Below, piece by piece: positions 45,602 to 59,434 of a stretch of 64,000 bases of DNA; position 1 is the first letter of the stretch; each line of letters starts with the position of its first letter. The stretch spans positions 1,426,001 to 1,490,000 of the forward strand of contig JAWUZG010000157.1 of NCBI GenBank assembly GCA_036785705.1, in the 5' to 3' direction. The notes below the pieces were generated by a model. That model was not told where the DNA came from and searched no databases. It was given only the letters and a program-made list of their open reading frames with translations. This DNA comes from Acanthornis magna (lineage: Eukaryota; Chordata; Aves; Passeriformes; Acanthizidae). The translations under genes were made by a program, and so were the position numbers.

Positions 45602-48600
45602 GCCGCCAGGATATCTGGTGACCTCGGGGTTCCTATGAGCAGAGGGAGCACTAAGATGTGCCCATGGCACCTGTGTAAGTGCCTGTGGCTGAAGGCCTCT
45701 TTTGCAGCCTGGAGAGCCTTGGCATGTGGCCATGAAGCCACAGTGCGTGTCTGTGACATCAGAGCGCTTTGGCAGCATGGAAAGGCCTGGAATGGCTGCA
45801 GGGGCCAGAGGTGAGTGCCTGTGACATCACAGCTGTCCAGCAGCAGGGAGAGGGAGGGAATGTCACAGGCCATGCCCTGTGAGTTGCTGTGCCAGCGTGG
45901 CTCCTTAGCAGCGTGCAGATTGCCGGGATGTTACCCTTGAGGCCCTGGCATTGCCCTTGTCGTGTGTGTTCTTCAGGAACATAGAGAGAGCCGTGGCATG
46001 TCCCCCTGGAAGGCCAGGGAGTGGCAGTTGCAAAAGAGCTCCTTAGCACTTAGAGACAGGTGGGATGTCCCGATGGAGGCACTGTGAGAGCCCGTGACCT
46101 CAGAGGTCTTTGGAAGGTGAGAGAGCCGCGGGATGCCATGGGATGTGAGCATGGGGAGCCTGTGGGCAGGTGTGATCTCCCTGCTTGTGCTGGTGCATCC
46201 CCCCCTGGCCTTTTTTCAGGCTGCAGCATGATATGAGCAATGGTGCTGAGGCCTTGGCCTTGAGGAAGGCAGCGGGGCTGAGGTGCTGTGGAGCTTCTGA
46301 GAAACGCTGTGTGCTGCCAGGAAGTGCTGTGTTCTAAGGTGCTCCTGCTTTTTTTGCTTGTTGTTGAGACTTTGAAATTAGTTTTTGCCTGGATGGCATC
46401 ACATTGGTGTTGTCCCGCGTTCAGGGAAAGCTGCCGATGAGAAGTGGGGCCAGGCTGAAGGCTTGTTGTGACTAAAGGCCATGCCTTGGGGCCCTGTAAG
46501 CAGGGGTGCCAAAGGAGGCCCTGGCAGCTGTGCTGGGCCGCAGCAGCGGTGAGCAGCAAAGTGCCTGTGCGTGGGGCCTCTGCCAGCCGGCAGCTGTCCC
46601 GTTTGCTGCACTCGGGGGATGCGCGAAGGAGCACGGCTCCTGGGCCCCCCATCCTGCCGCTCCCGGAGGCCTCAGCCTTTGGCCACTGCGAAGATGGCAA
46701 GGCACGTGAAAGGAGTATTTCAGTAGCTTGGAGGGGAATTTTGCCTCGTAGAGCCTCTTTGTGTGCTTGTGGGAGTGCAGGTGTGCATGCGCTCTCTGCA
46801 ATGTGGGAGAGGGGCTGCTCTGGTGGATTCAGAAGTGCTTTAGGTTTGTCCCTAAGTTAGGTCTCGAAGTTCCTGCAGTGCTATGGTAAGGCCTGTGTGG
46901 ATCCTTTGTTGAGGTCTTGGGTTCCAGCTCAGTTCTAAGTGAAGTGTTGTGTAGTTGAAGTCCAGTTCAGTTGCAATGCCCTTAACTGCTGTTGCTGCCC
47001 TAAGCTGTTGATTTGAATTTGGGTTATCAAGTGAAATGTTGCTCAAGTTGAAGTGCTCCTAAGGGAAGTGCTCTTGAGCCTTTGAGCCATGTTCTTCTTA
47101 TCCTGAGCCTTTCTCTTCTTTAGAGACCCAGCCCCACAAACACAGACAGACAGGCATAGATAATTTTGGTTTGATTTCATTTTGGATTGATTGACTCTGG
47201 ATTTTTGTTTGTTGCTTTTCCGCGCTGTGCTTTAAGCATGGTGTAAGTAGTAGAGTGAAGCTTGGCAAGGAAGCTTGTCCTGCTGTGGCTTTTCCATGAA
47301 ATCTTTCTTTCCTGATAGTTTTCCTATGATTCTTTGAGTGATGTAAAAGTGCCTGTGCCATCACATGTCTTTAGCAGCGTGGAGCCACCTGGGATATCAG
47401 CACCGAGGTGCTGTGAGTGAGTGCCTGTGACACCAGGGCTTCTGGGCAGCGTGCGGACTCCTGGCGTGTGCCTATGGCTGTCCTGGGACGGCCTGTGAGC
47501 TCAGTGTTCTTTTGAAAGCTGGATAGCTGTGGCGTGTCCCCAGGGAGTTCCTGTGACAAGATGTGACCTCGTGGCTCTTTGGCAGCCTGGAGATGGCTGG
47601 AGTGTGGCCAGGGGGCAAGTGTGAGTGTCAGGGACTTGCCAGCTCTTGAGGAGGATGGAGGGTGCAGGGATGTCCCCATGGAGCCCCTGTGAGTGCCTGT
47701 GAGCTGGTGGCACCTTAGCAGCGTGAGACTGGTGGGCTGTGAGCCCTGAGAGGCTGTTGAAGGCCGTGATCTCGGTGCAGGGAGGTTTGTCAAATGGGAG
47801 ACTTGTGGGATGTCCGTATGGAGCCGCTGGGGTTGTGTGTGCCCTCAGTGTTCTTGAGGAGCCTTGAGAGCCCTGGGATGGCCCCGTGGAAGTGCAGCGA
47901 GTGCCTGTGACATAGCAGTGGTGCCTGATGAGATGAAAGGGCCCTGGGATGTCAGCTTGGAATGGCTGTGAGTGCCTGAGAGCACACGTCTGTCTCTCAT
48001 GGCCGGAGAGCTGTGGCAGGTGCCCATGGTAGGTGTGTGAGTGCAGGTGAGCTCAGGGCTCTGCAGAAGGCTGTAGGCCTGTGGGCTGTGAGGCTGGAAG
48101 GCCTGGGAGTGCTTTTGAGCGGAGTGCTGTGTAGCAGTCGGGAGCCCCCTGGGAGGTTGTAGCAGGATGCTTTGGGCCGGCTGCTTTGCCTTGGAACGTG
48201 GTGCAGGCACTTGGAGCATGTGCTATTTGCAAATGTCTCCAGGTGTCTTTCAGAGGGCCAGCGTGTGTTGTTTTGGCGTTGAATTCTGCTGAAAGTCCTT
48301 CTGGCAAGGAAGCCTGCATGAAGGTGCTGCTAGTGAGGCAAAGATTTGGCAGCTGAGCTGCTGCCGGGAGTTGCAGGCGTCTGCCTGACAGTCAGTCCCT
48401 TGAGAGTGTCAATGTGCAGTCAGTCCCCTTTCCTAGGGGAGGTTTTTCTAGCGTGTTCCTCCTTGGAGTGTGTGAGGGCTCGTGCTGGGGAAGTGGACAG
48501 CAAGCAAGGGCACTCTTGGTGGTGAAGGGAGAGAGAGCTGCCCAGGAGTGTTGGTGTGGTGAGTTCCATGGAGCTCTACTTGGGAATTGGGTTTTTTTGC

Positions 48601-49057
48601 TTGCTGTAACATATGACTGCTTTCCTATTGTTTTCATCGAGTGCACTCCATTGTAGTCTGTGTAGCCTCGCAGGAGTAGGTTTAGCTTTTCTATGGAGTG
48701 GTCAGTAATTGGGATTGAGTTGTTTGTGTCGAATCATTTGTGTTAGGGAAGACCTGCTTTTCTAGGAATAGATCAGATGGGCCATTTGTAAGTGCTGCGG
48801 GACAGAGTTACTTAAAGCAGGGACAGTGTGAGGCTGGGATTGGATGCAGCTGCCGCCAAGGCTCGTGTCTCTGAGAAGGAGTTGAGAAAGCCAAGGGCTG
48901 CTCTCTGGCCCTCGTGACTCAGTGGCCAGGCTGCTCTGGGAGGCTTTGTGTGAATCTGCCAGCACAGCAGCGAGAGATGTCCCCGAGGAGCTTGTGTGAG
49001 TGCAGGTGAGATCAGAGCTCTTGAGCAGCCCACAGAGCCTGGGGATGTGGCCATGGA
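45602..49057. repeat. Macrosatellite unit 3, type A (3456 bp)
   Basis: Matches unit 1 more closely than its direct neighbours. It differs from unit 1 by only a few single bases. Confidence 0.95.
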
Positions 49058-52000
49058 GCCGCCAGGATATCTGGTGACCTCGGGGTTCCTATGAGCAGAG
49101 GGAGCACTAAGATGTGCCCATGGCACCTGTGTAAGTGCCTGTGGCTAAAGGGCTCTTTTGCAGCCTGGAGAGCCTTGGCATGTGGCCATGAAGCCACAGT
49201 GCCTGTCGGTGACATCAGAGCGCTTTGGCAGCATGGAAAGGCCTGGAATGGCTGCAGGGGCCAGAGGTGAGTGCCTGTGACATCACAGCTGTCCAGCAGC
49301 AGGGAGAGGGAGGGAATGTCACAGGCCATGCCCTGTGAGGTCCTGTGCCAGCGTGGCTCCTTAGCAGCGTGCAGATTGCTGGGATGTTACCCTTGAGGCC
49401 CTGGCATTGCCCTTGTCGTGTGTGTTCTTCAGGAACATAGAGAGAGCCGTGGCATGTCCCCCTGGAAGGCCAGGGAGTGGCAGTTGCAAAAGAGCTCCTT
49501 AGCACTTAGAGACAGGTGGGATGTCCCGATGGAGGCACTGTGAGAGCCCGTGACCTCAGAGGTCTTTGGAAGGTGAGAGAGCCGCGGGATGCCATGGGAT
49601 GTGAGCATGGGGAGCCTGTGGGCAGGTGTGATCTCCCTGCTTGTGCTGGTGCATCCCCCCCTGGCCTTTTTTCAGGCTGCAGCATGATATGAGCAATGGT
49701 GCTGAGGCCTTGGCCTTGAGGAAGGCAGCGGGGCTGAGGTGCTGTGGAGCTTCTGAGAAACGCTGTGTGCTGCCAGGAAGTGCTGTGTTCTAAGGTGCTC
49801 CTGCTTTTTTTGCTTGTTGTTGAGACTTTGAAATTAGTTTTTGCCTGGATGGCATCACATTGGTGTTGTCCCGCGTTCAGGGAAAGCTGCCGATGAGAAG
49901 TGGGGCCAGGCTGAAGGCTTGTTGTGACTAAAGGCCATGCCTTGGGGCCCTGTAAGCAGGGGTGCCAAAGGAGGCCCTGGCAGCTGTGCTGGGCCGCAGC
50001 AGCGGTGAGCAGCAAAGTGCCTGTGCGTGGGGCCTCTGCCAGCCGGCAGCTGTCCCGTTTGCTGCACTCGGGGGATGCGCGAAGGAGCACGGCTCCTGGG
50101 CCCCCCATCCTGCCGCTCCCGGAGGCCTCAGCCTTTGGCCGCTGAGAAGATGGCAAGGCACGTGAGAGGAGTATTTCAGTAGCTTGGAGGGGAATTTTGC
50201 CTCGTAGAGCCTCTTTGTGTGCTTGTGGGAGTGCAGGTGTGCATGCGCTGTCTGCAATGTGGGAGAGGGGCTGCTCTGGTGGATTCAGAAGTGCTTTAGG
50301 TTTGTGCCTAAGTTAGGTCTCGAAGTTCCTGCAGTGCTATGGTAAGGGCTGTGTGGATCGTTTGCTGAGGTCTTGGGTTTCAGCTCAGTTCTAAGTGAAG
50401 TGTTGTGTAGTTGAAGTCCAGTTCAGTTGCAATGCCCTTAAGTGCTGTTGCTGCCCTAAGTTGTTGATTTGAATTTGGGTTATCAAGTGAAATGTTGCTC
50501 AAGTTGAAGTGCTCCTAAGGGAAGTGCTCTTGAGCCTTTGAGCCATGTTCTTCTTATGCTGAGCCTTTGTCTTCTTTAGAGACACAGCCTCACACACACG
50601 GACAGACAGACAGACATAGATAATTTGGGTTTGATTTCATTTTGGATTGATTGACTCTGGATTTTTGTTTGTTGCTTTTCCTCGCTGTGCTTTGAGCATG
50701 GTGTAAGTAGTAGAGTGAAGCTTGGCAAGGAAGCTTGTCCTGCTGTGGCTTTTCCATGAAATCTTTCTTTGCCGATAGTTTTCCTATGATTCTTGGAGTG
50801 ATGTGCAAGTGCCTGTGCCATCACATGTCTTTAGCAGCGTGGAGCCGCCTGGGATGTCAGCACCGAGGTGCTGTGAGTGAGTGCCTGTGACGCCAGGGCT
50901 TCTGGGCAGCGTGCGGACTCGTGGCGTGTGCCTACGGCTGTCCTGGGACGGCCTGTGAGCTCAGTGTTCTTTTGAAAGCTGGATGGCTGTGGCGTGTCCC
51001 CAGGGAGTTCCTGTGACAAGATGTGACCTCGTGGCTCTTTGGCAGCCTGGAGATGGCTGGAGTGTGGCCAGGGGGCAAGTGTGAGTGTCAGGGACTTGCC
51101 AGCTCTTGAGGAGGATGGAGGGTGTAGGGATGTCCCCATGGAGCCCCTGTGAGTGCCTGTGAGCTGGCGGCACCTTAGCAGCGTGAGACTGGTGGGCTGT
51201 CAGCCCTGAGAGGCTGTTGAAGGCCGTGATGTCGGTGCAGAGAGGTTTGTCAAATGGGAGACTCGTGGGATGTCCGTATGGAGCGGCTGGGGTTGTGTGT
51301 GCCCTCAGTGTTCTTGAGGAGCCTCGAGAGCCCTGGGATGGCCCCGTGGAAGCGCAGGGAGTGGCTGTGACACAGCAGCGGTGCCTGATGTGATGAAAGG
51401 GCCCTGGGATGTCAGCTTGGAATGGCTGTGAGTGCCTGAGAGCACACGTCTGTCTCTCATGGCCGGAGAGCTGTGGCAGGTGCCCATGGTAGGTGTGTGA
51501 GTGCAGGTGAGCTCAGGGCTCTGCAGAAGGCTGTAGGCCTGTGGGCTGTGAGGCTGGAAGGCCTGGGAGTGCTTTTGAGCGGAGTGCTGTGTAGCAGTCG
51601 GGAGCCCCCTGGGAGGTTGTAGCAGGATGCTTTGGGCCGGCTGCTTTGCCTTGGAACGTGGTGCAGGCACTTGGAGCATGTGCTATTTGCAAATGTCTCC
51701 AGGTGTCTTTCAGAGGGCCAGCGTGTGTTGTTTTGGCGTTGAATTCTGCTGAAAGTCCTTCTGGCAAGGAAGCCTGCATGAAGGTGCTGCTAGTGAGGCA
51801 AAGATTTGGCAGATGAGCTGCTGCTGGGAGTTGCAGGTGTCTGCCTGACAGTCAGTCCCTTGAGAGTGTCAATGTGCAGTCAGTGCCCTTTCCTAGGGGA
51901 GGTTTTTCTAGCGTGTTCCTCCTTGGAGTGTGTGAGGGCTCGTGCTGGGGAAGTGGATAGCAAGCAAGGGCACTCTTGGTGGTGAAGGGAGAGAGAGCTG

Positions 52001-52517
52001 CCCAGGAGTGTTGGTGTGGTGAGTTCCATGGAGCTCTACTTGGGAATTGGGTTTTTTTGCTTGCTGTAAGATATGACTGCTTTCCTATTGTTTTCATCGA
52101 GTGCACTCCATTGTAGTCTGTGTAGCCTCCCAGGAGCAGGTTTAGCTTTTCTATGGAGTGGTCAGTAATTGGGATTGAGTTGTTTGTGTTGAATCATTTG
52201 TGTTAGGGAAGACCTGCTTTTCTAGGAATAGATCAGATGGGCCATTTGTAAGTGCTGCGGGACAGAGTTACTTAAAGCAGGGACAGTGTGAGGCTGGGAT
52301 TGGATGCAGCCGCCGCCAAGGCTCGTGTCTCTGAGAAGGAGTTGAGAAAGCCAAGGGCTGCTCTCTGGCCCTCGTGACTCAGTGGCCAGGCTGCTCTGGG
52401 AGGCTTTGTGTGAATCTGCCAGCACAGCAGCGAGAGATGTCCCCGAGGAGCTTGTGTGAGTGCAGGTGAGATCAGAGCTCTTGAGCAGCCTGGAGAGCCT
52501 GGGGATGTGGCCATGGA
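49058..52517. repeat. Macrosatellite unit 4, type B (3460 bp)
   Basis: Matches unit 2 more closely than its direct neighbours. The first bases before it carry CAGCCCACAGAG instead of CAGCCTGGAGAG. Confidence 0.95.
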
Positions 52518-55500
52518 GCCGCCAGGATATCTGGTGACCTCGGGGTTCCTATGAGCAGAGGGAGCACTAAGATGTGCCCATGGCACCTGTGTAAGTGCCT
52601 GTGGCTGAAGGCCTCTTTTGCAGCCTGGAGAGCCTTGGCATGTGGCCATGAAGCCACAGTGCGTGTCTGTGACATCAGAGCGCTTTGGCAGCATGGAAAG
52701 GCCTGGAATGGCTGCAGGGGCCAGAGGTGAGTGCCTGTGACATCACAGCTGTCCAGCAGCAGGGAGAGGGAGGGAATGTCACAGGCGATGCCCTGTGAGT
52801 TGCTGTGACAGCGTGGCTCCTTAGCAGCGTGCAGATTGCCGGGATGTTACCCTTGAGGCCCTGGCATTGCCCTTGTCGTGTGTGTTCTTTAGGAAGATAG
52901 AGAGAGCCGTGGCATGTCCCTCTGGAAGTGCAGGGAGTGGCAGTTGCAAAAGAGCTCCTTAGCACTTAGAGACAGGTGGGATGTCCCCATGGAGGCACTG
53001 TGAGAGCCCGTGACCTCAGAGGTCTTTGGAAGGTGAGAGAGCCGCGGGATGCCATGGGATGTGAGCATGGGGAGCCTGTGGGCAGGTGTGATCTCCCTGC
53101 TTGTGCTGGTGCATCCCCCCCTGGCCTTTTTTCAGGCTGCAGCATGATATGAGCAATGGTGCTGAGGCCTTGGCCTTGAGGAAGGCAGCGGGGCTGAGGT
53201 GCTGTGGAGCTTCTGAGAAACGCTGTGTGCTGCCAGGAAGTGCTGTGTTCTAAGGTGCTCCTGCATTTTTGCTTGTTGAACAGACTTTGAAATTAGTTTT
53301 TGCCTGGATGGCATCACATTGGTGTTGTCCCGCGTTCAGGGAAAGCTGCCGATGAGAAGTGGGGCCAGGCTGAAGGCTTGTTGTGACGAAAGGCCATGCC
53401 TTGGGGCCCTGTAAGCAGGGGTGCCAAAGGAGGCCCTGGCAGCTGTGCTGGGCCGCAGCAGCGGTGAGCAGCAAAGTGCCTGTGCGTGGGGCCTCTGCCA
53501 GCCGGCAGCTGTCCCGTTTGCTGCACTCGGGGGATGCGCGAAGGAGCACGGCTCCTGGGCCCCCCATCCTGCCGCTCCCGGAGGCCTCAGCCTTTGGCCG
53601 CTGAGAAGATGGCAAGGCACGTGAGAGGAGTATTTCAGTAGCTTGGAGGGGAATTTTGCCTCGTAGAGCCTCTTTGTGTGCTTGTGGGAGTGCAGGTGTG
53701 CATGCGCTGTCTGCAATGTGGGAGAGGGGCTGCTCTGGTGGATTCAGAAGTGCTTTAGCTTTGTGCCTAAGTTAGGTCTCGAAGTTCCTGCAGTGCTATG
53801 GTAAGGGCTGTGTGGATCGTTTGCTGAGGTCTTGGGTTTCAGCTCAGTTCTAAGTGAAGTGTTGTGTAGTTGAAGTCCAGTTCAGTTGCAATGCCCTTAA
53901 GTGCTGTTGCTGCCCTAAGTTGTTGATTTGAATTTGGGTTATCAAGTGAAATGTTGCTCAAGTTGAAGTGCTCCTAAGGGAAGTGCTCTTGAGCCTTTGA
54001 GCCATGTTCTTCTTATGCTGAGCCTTTGTCTTCTTTAGAGACAGCCTCACACACACGGACAGACAGACAGACATAGATAATTTGGGTTTGATTTCATTTT
54101 GGATTGATTGACTCTGGATTTTTGTTTGTTGCTTTTCCTCGCTGTGCTTTGAGCATGGTGTAAGTAGTAGAGTGAAGCTTGGCAAGGAAGCTTGTCCTGC
54201 TGTGGCTTTTCCATGAAATCTTTCTTTGCCGATAGTTTTCCTATGATTCTTGGAGTGATGTGCAAGTGCCTGTGCCATCACATGTCTTTAGCAGCGTGGA
54301 GCCACCTGGGATGTCAGCACCGAGGTGCTGTGAGTGAGTGCCTGTGACGCCAGGGCTTCTGGGCAGCGTGCGGACTCGTGGCGTGTGCCTACGGCTGTCC
54401 TGGGACGGCCTGTGAGCTCAGTGTTCTTTTGAAAGCTGGATGGCTGTGGCGTGTCCCCAGGGAGTTCCTGTGACAAGATGTGACCTCGTGGCTCTTTGGC
54501 AGCCTGGAGATGGCTGGAGTGTGGCCAGGGGGCAAGTGTGAGTGTCAGGGACTTGCCAGCTCTTGAGGAGGATGGAGGGTGTAGGGATGTCCCCATGGAG
54601 CCCCTGTGAGTGCCTGTGAGCTGGCGGCACCTTAGCAGCGTGAGACTGGTGGGCTGTGAGCCCTGAGAGGCTGTTGAAGGCCGTGATCTCGGTGCAGAGA
54701 GGTTTGTGTAATGGGAGACTCGTGGGATGTCCGTATGGAGCGGCTGGGGTTGTGTGTGCCCTCAGTGTTCTTGAGGAGCCTCGAGAGCCCTGGGATGGCC
54801 CCGTGGAAGCGCAGGGAGTGGCTGTGACACAGCAGCGGTGCCTGATGTGATGAAAGGGCCCTGGGATGTCAGCTTGGAATGGCTGTGAGTGCCTGAGAGC
54901 ACACGTCTGTCTCTCATGGCCGGAGAGCTGTGGCAGGTGCCCATGGTAGGTGTGTGAGTGCAGGTGAGCTCAGGGCTCTGCAGAAGGCTGTAGGCCTGTG
55001 GGCTGTGAGGCTGGAAGGCCTGGGAGTGCTTTTGAGCGGAGTGCTGTGTAGCAGTCGGGAGCCCCCTGGGAGGTTGTAGCAGGATGCTTTGGGCCGGCTG
55101 CTTTGCCTTGGAACGTGGTGCAGGCACTTGGAGCATGTGCTATTTGCAAATGTCTCCAGGTGTCTTTCAGAGGGCCAGCGTGTGTTGTTTTGGCGTTGAA
55201 TTCTGCTGAAAGTCCTTCTGGCAAGGAAGCCTGCATGAAGGTGCTGCTAGTGAGGCAAAGATTTGGCAGATGAGCTGCTGCTGGGAGTTGCAGGCGTCTG
55301 CCTGACAGTCAGTCCCTTGAGAGTGTCAATGTGCAGTCAGTGCCCTTTCCTAGGGGAGGTTTTTCTAGCGTGTTCCTCCTTGGAGTGTGTGAGGGCTCGT
55401 GCTGGGGAAGTGGATAGCAAGCAAGGGCACTCTTGGTGGTGAAGGGAGAGAGAGCTGCCCAGGAGTGTTGGTGTGGTGAGTTCCATGGAGCTCTACTTGG

Positions 55501-55974
55501 GAATTAGGTTTTTTTGCTTGCTGTAAGATATGACTGCTTTCCTATTGTTTTCATTGAGTGCACTCCATTGTAGTCTGTGTAGCCTCCCAGGAGCAGGTTT
55601 AGCTTTTCTATGGAGTGGTCAGTAATTGGGATTGAGTTGTTTGTGTTGAATCATTTGTGTTAGGGAAGACCTGCTTTTCTAGGAATAGATCAGATGGGCC
55701 ATTTGTAAGTGCTGCGGGACAGAGTTACTTAAAGCAGGGACAGTGTGAGGCTGGGATTGGATGCAGCCGCCGCCAAGGCTCGTGTCTCTGAGAAGGAGTT
55801 GAGAAAGCCAAGGGCTGCTCTCTGGCCCTCGTGACTCAGTGGCCAGGCTGCTCTGGGAGGCTTTGTGTGAATCTGCCAGCACAGCAGCGAGAGATGTCCC
55901 CGAGGAGCTTGTGTGAGTGCAGGTGAGATCAGAGCTCTTGAGCAGCCTGGAGAGCCTGGGGATGTGGCCATGGA
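52518..55974. repeat. Macrosatellite unit 5, second subfamily (3457 bp)
   Basis: Carries TTTAGGAAGATAG where units 1-4 have TTCAGGAACATAG. Loses 1 bp near 53265 and 2 bp near 54042, which explains the length. The 216-codon frame is cut to 121 codons. Confidence 0.95.
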
Positions 55975-58900
55975 GCCGCCAGGATATCTGGTGACCTCGG
56001 GGTTCCTATGAGCAGAGGGAGCACTAAGATGTGCCCATGGCACCTGTGTAAGTGCCTGTGGCTGAAGGCCTCTTTTGCAGCCTGGAGAGCCTTGGCATGT
56101 GGCCATGAAGCCACAGTGCGTGTCTGTGACATCAGAGCGCTTTGGCAGCATGGAAAGGCCTGGAATGGCTGCAGGGGCCAGAGGTGAGTGCCTGTGACAT
56201 CACAGCTGTCCAGCAGCAGGGAGAGGGAGGGAATGTCACAGGCGATGCCCTGTGAGTTGCTGTGACAGCGTGGCTCCTTAGCAGCGTGCAGATTGCCGGG
56301 ATGTTACCCTTGAGGCCCTGGCATTGCCCTTGTCGTGTGTGTTCTTTAGGAAGATAGAGAGAGCCGTGGCATGTCCCCCTGGAAGTGCAGGGAGTGGCAG
56401 TTGCAAAAGAGCTCCTTAGCACTTAGAGACAGGTGGGATGTCCCCATGGAGGCACTGTGAGAGCCCGTGACCTCAGAGGTCTTTGGAAGGTGAGAGAGCC
56501 GCGGGATGACATGGGATGTGAGCATGGGGAGCCTGTGGGCAGGTGTGATCTCCCTGCTTGTGCTGGTGCATCCCCCCCTGGCCTTTTTTCAGGCTGCAGC
56601 ATGATATGAGCAATGGTGCTGAGGCCTTGGCCTTGAGGAAGGCAGCGGGGCTGAGGTGCTGTGGAGCTTCTGAGAAAGGCTGTGTGCTGCCAGGAAGTGC
56701 TGTGTTCTAAGGTGCTCCTGCTTTTTTTGCTTGTTGAACAGACTTTGAAATTAGTTTTTGCCTGGATGGCATCACATTGGTGTTGTCCCGCGTTCAGGGA
56801 AAGCTGCCGATGAGAAGTGGGGCCAGGCTGAAGGCTTGTTGTGACGAAAGGCCATGCCTTGGGGCCCTGTAAGCAGGGGTGCCAAAGGAGGCCCTGGCAG
56901 CTGTGCTGGGCCGCAGCAGCGGTGAGCAGCAAAGTGCCTGTGCGTGGGGCCTCTGCCAGCCGGCAGCTGTCCCGTTTGCTGCACTCGGGGGATGCGCGAA
57001 GGAGCACGGCTCCTGGGCCCCCCATCCTGCCGCTCCTGGAGGCCTCAGCCTTTGGCCGCTGAGAAGATGGCAAGGCACGTGAGAGGAGTATTTCAGTAGC
57101 TTGGAGGGGAATTTTGCCTCGTAGAGCCTCTTTGTGTGCTTGTGGGAGTGCAGGTGTGCATGCGCTCTCTGCAATGTGGGAGAGGGGCTGCTCTGGTGGA
57201 TTCAGAAGTGCTTTAGGTTTGTGCCTAAGTTAGGTCTCGAAGTTCCTGCAGTGCTATGGTAAGGGCTGTGTGGATCGTTTGCTGAGGTCTTGGGTTTCAG
57301 CTCAGTTCTAAGTGAAGTGTTGTGTAGTTGAAGTCCAGTTCAGTTGCAATGCCCTTAAGTGCTGTTGCTGCCCTAAGTTGTTGATTTGAATTTGGGTTAT
57401 CAAGTGAAATGTTGCTCAAGTTGAAGTGCTCCTAAGGGAAGTGCTCTTGAGCCTTTGAGCCATGTTCTTCTTATGCTGAGCCTTTGTCTTCTTTAGAGAC
57501 ACAGCCTCACACACACGGACAGACAGACAGACATAGATAATTTGGGTTTGATTTCATTTTGGATTGATTGACTCTGGATTTTTGTTTGTTGCTTTTCCTC
57601 GCTGTGCTTTGAGCATGGTGTAAGTAGTAGAGTGAAGCTTGGCAAGGAAGCTTGTCCTGCTGTGGCTTTTCCATGAAATCTTTCTTTGCCGATAGTTTTC
57701 CTATGATTCTTGGAGTGATGTGCAAGTGCCTGTGCCATCACATGTCTTTAGCAGCGTGGAGCCGCCTGGGATGTCAGCACCGAGGTGCTGTGAGTGAGTG
57801 CCTGTGACACCAGGGCTTCTGGGCAGCGTGCGGACTCCTGGCGTGTGCCTACGGCTGTCCTGGGACGGCCTGTGAGCTCAGTGTTCTTTTGAAAGCTGGA
57901 TAGCTGTGGCGTGTCCCCAGGGAGTTCCTGTGACAAGATGTGACCTCGTGGCTCTTTGGCAGCCTGGAGACGGCTGGAGTGTGGCCAGGGGGCAAGTGTG
58001 AGTGTCAGGGACTGGCCAGGTCTTGAGGAGGATGGAGGGTGTAGGGATGTCCCCATGGAGCCCCTGTGAGTGCCTGTGAGCTGGCGGCACCTTAGCAGCG
58101 TGAGACTGGTGGGCTGTCAGCCCTGAGAGGCTGTTGAAGGCCGTGATGTCGGTGCAGAGAGGTTTGTCAAATGGGAGACTCGTGGGATGTCCGTATGGAG
58201 CGGCTGGGGTTGTGTGTGCCCTCAGTGTTCTTGAGGAGCCTCGAGAGCCCTGGGATGGCCCCGTGGAAGCGCAGGGAGTGGCTGTGACACAGCAGCGGTG
58301 CCTGATGTGATGAAAGGGCCCTGGGATGTCAGCTTGGAATGGCTGTGAGTGCCTGAGAGCACACGTCTGTCTCTCATGGCCGGAGAGCTGTGGCAGGTGC
58401 CCATGGTAGGTGTGTGAGTGCAGGTGAGCTCAGGGCTCTGCAGAAGGCTGTAGGCCTGTGGGCTGTGAGGCTGGAAGGCCTGGGAGTGCTTTTGAGCGGA
58501 GTGCTGTGTAGCAGTCGGGAGCCCCCTGGGAGGTTGTAGCAGGATGCTTTGGGCCGGCTGCTTTGCCTTGGAACGTGGTGCAGGCACTTGGAGCATGTGC
58601 TATTTGCAAATGTCTCCAGGTGTCTTTCAGAGGGCCAGCGTGTGTTGTTTTGGCGTTGAATTCTGCTGAAAGTCCTTCTGGCAAGGAAGCCTGCATGAAG
58701 GTGCTGCTAGTGAGGCAAAGATTTGGCAGATGAGCTGCTGCTGGGAGTTGCAGGCGTCTGCCTGACAGTCAGTCCCTTGAGAGTGTCAATGTGCAGTCAG
58801 TGCCCTTTCCTAGGGGAGGTTTTTCTAGCGTGTTCCTCCTTGGAGTGTGTGAGGGCTCGTGCTGGGGAAGTGGATAGCAAGCAAGGGCACTCTTGGTGGT

Positions 58901-59434
58901 GAAGGGAGAGAGAGCTGCCCAGGAGTGTTGGTGTGGTGAGTTCCATGGAGCTCTACTTGGGAATTGGGTTTTTTTGCTTGCTGTAAGATATGACTGCTTT
59001 CCTATTGTTTTCATCGAGTGCACTCCATTGTAGTCTGTGTAGCCTCCCAGGAGCAGGTTTAGCTTTTCTATGGAGTGGTCAGTAATTGGGATTGAGTTGT
59101 TTGTGTTGAATCATTTGTGTTAGGGAAGACCTGCTTTTCTAGGAATAGATCAGATGGGCCATTTGTAAGTGCTGCGGGACAGAGTTACTTAAAGCAGGGA
59201 CAGTGTGAGGCTGGGATTGGATGCAGCCGCCGCCAAGGCTCGTGTCTCTGAGAAGGAGTTGAGAAAGCCAAGGGCTGCTCTCTGGCCCTCGTGACTCAGT
59301 GGCCAGGCTGCTCTGGGAGGCTTTGTGTGAATCTGCCAGCACAGCAGCGAGAGATGTCCCCGAGGAGCTTGTGTGAGTGCAGGTGAGATCAGAGCTCTTG
59401 AGCAGCCTGGAGAGCCTGGGGATGTGGCCATGGA
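55975..59434. repeat. Macrosatellite unit 6, second subfamily (3460 bp)
   Basis: Same subfamily marker as unit 5 (TTTAGGAAGATAG). The minus frame is intact at 56423-57073. Confidence 0.95.
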
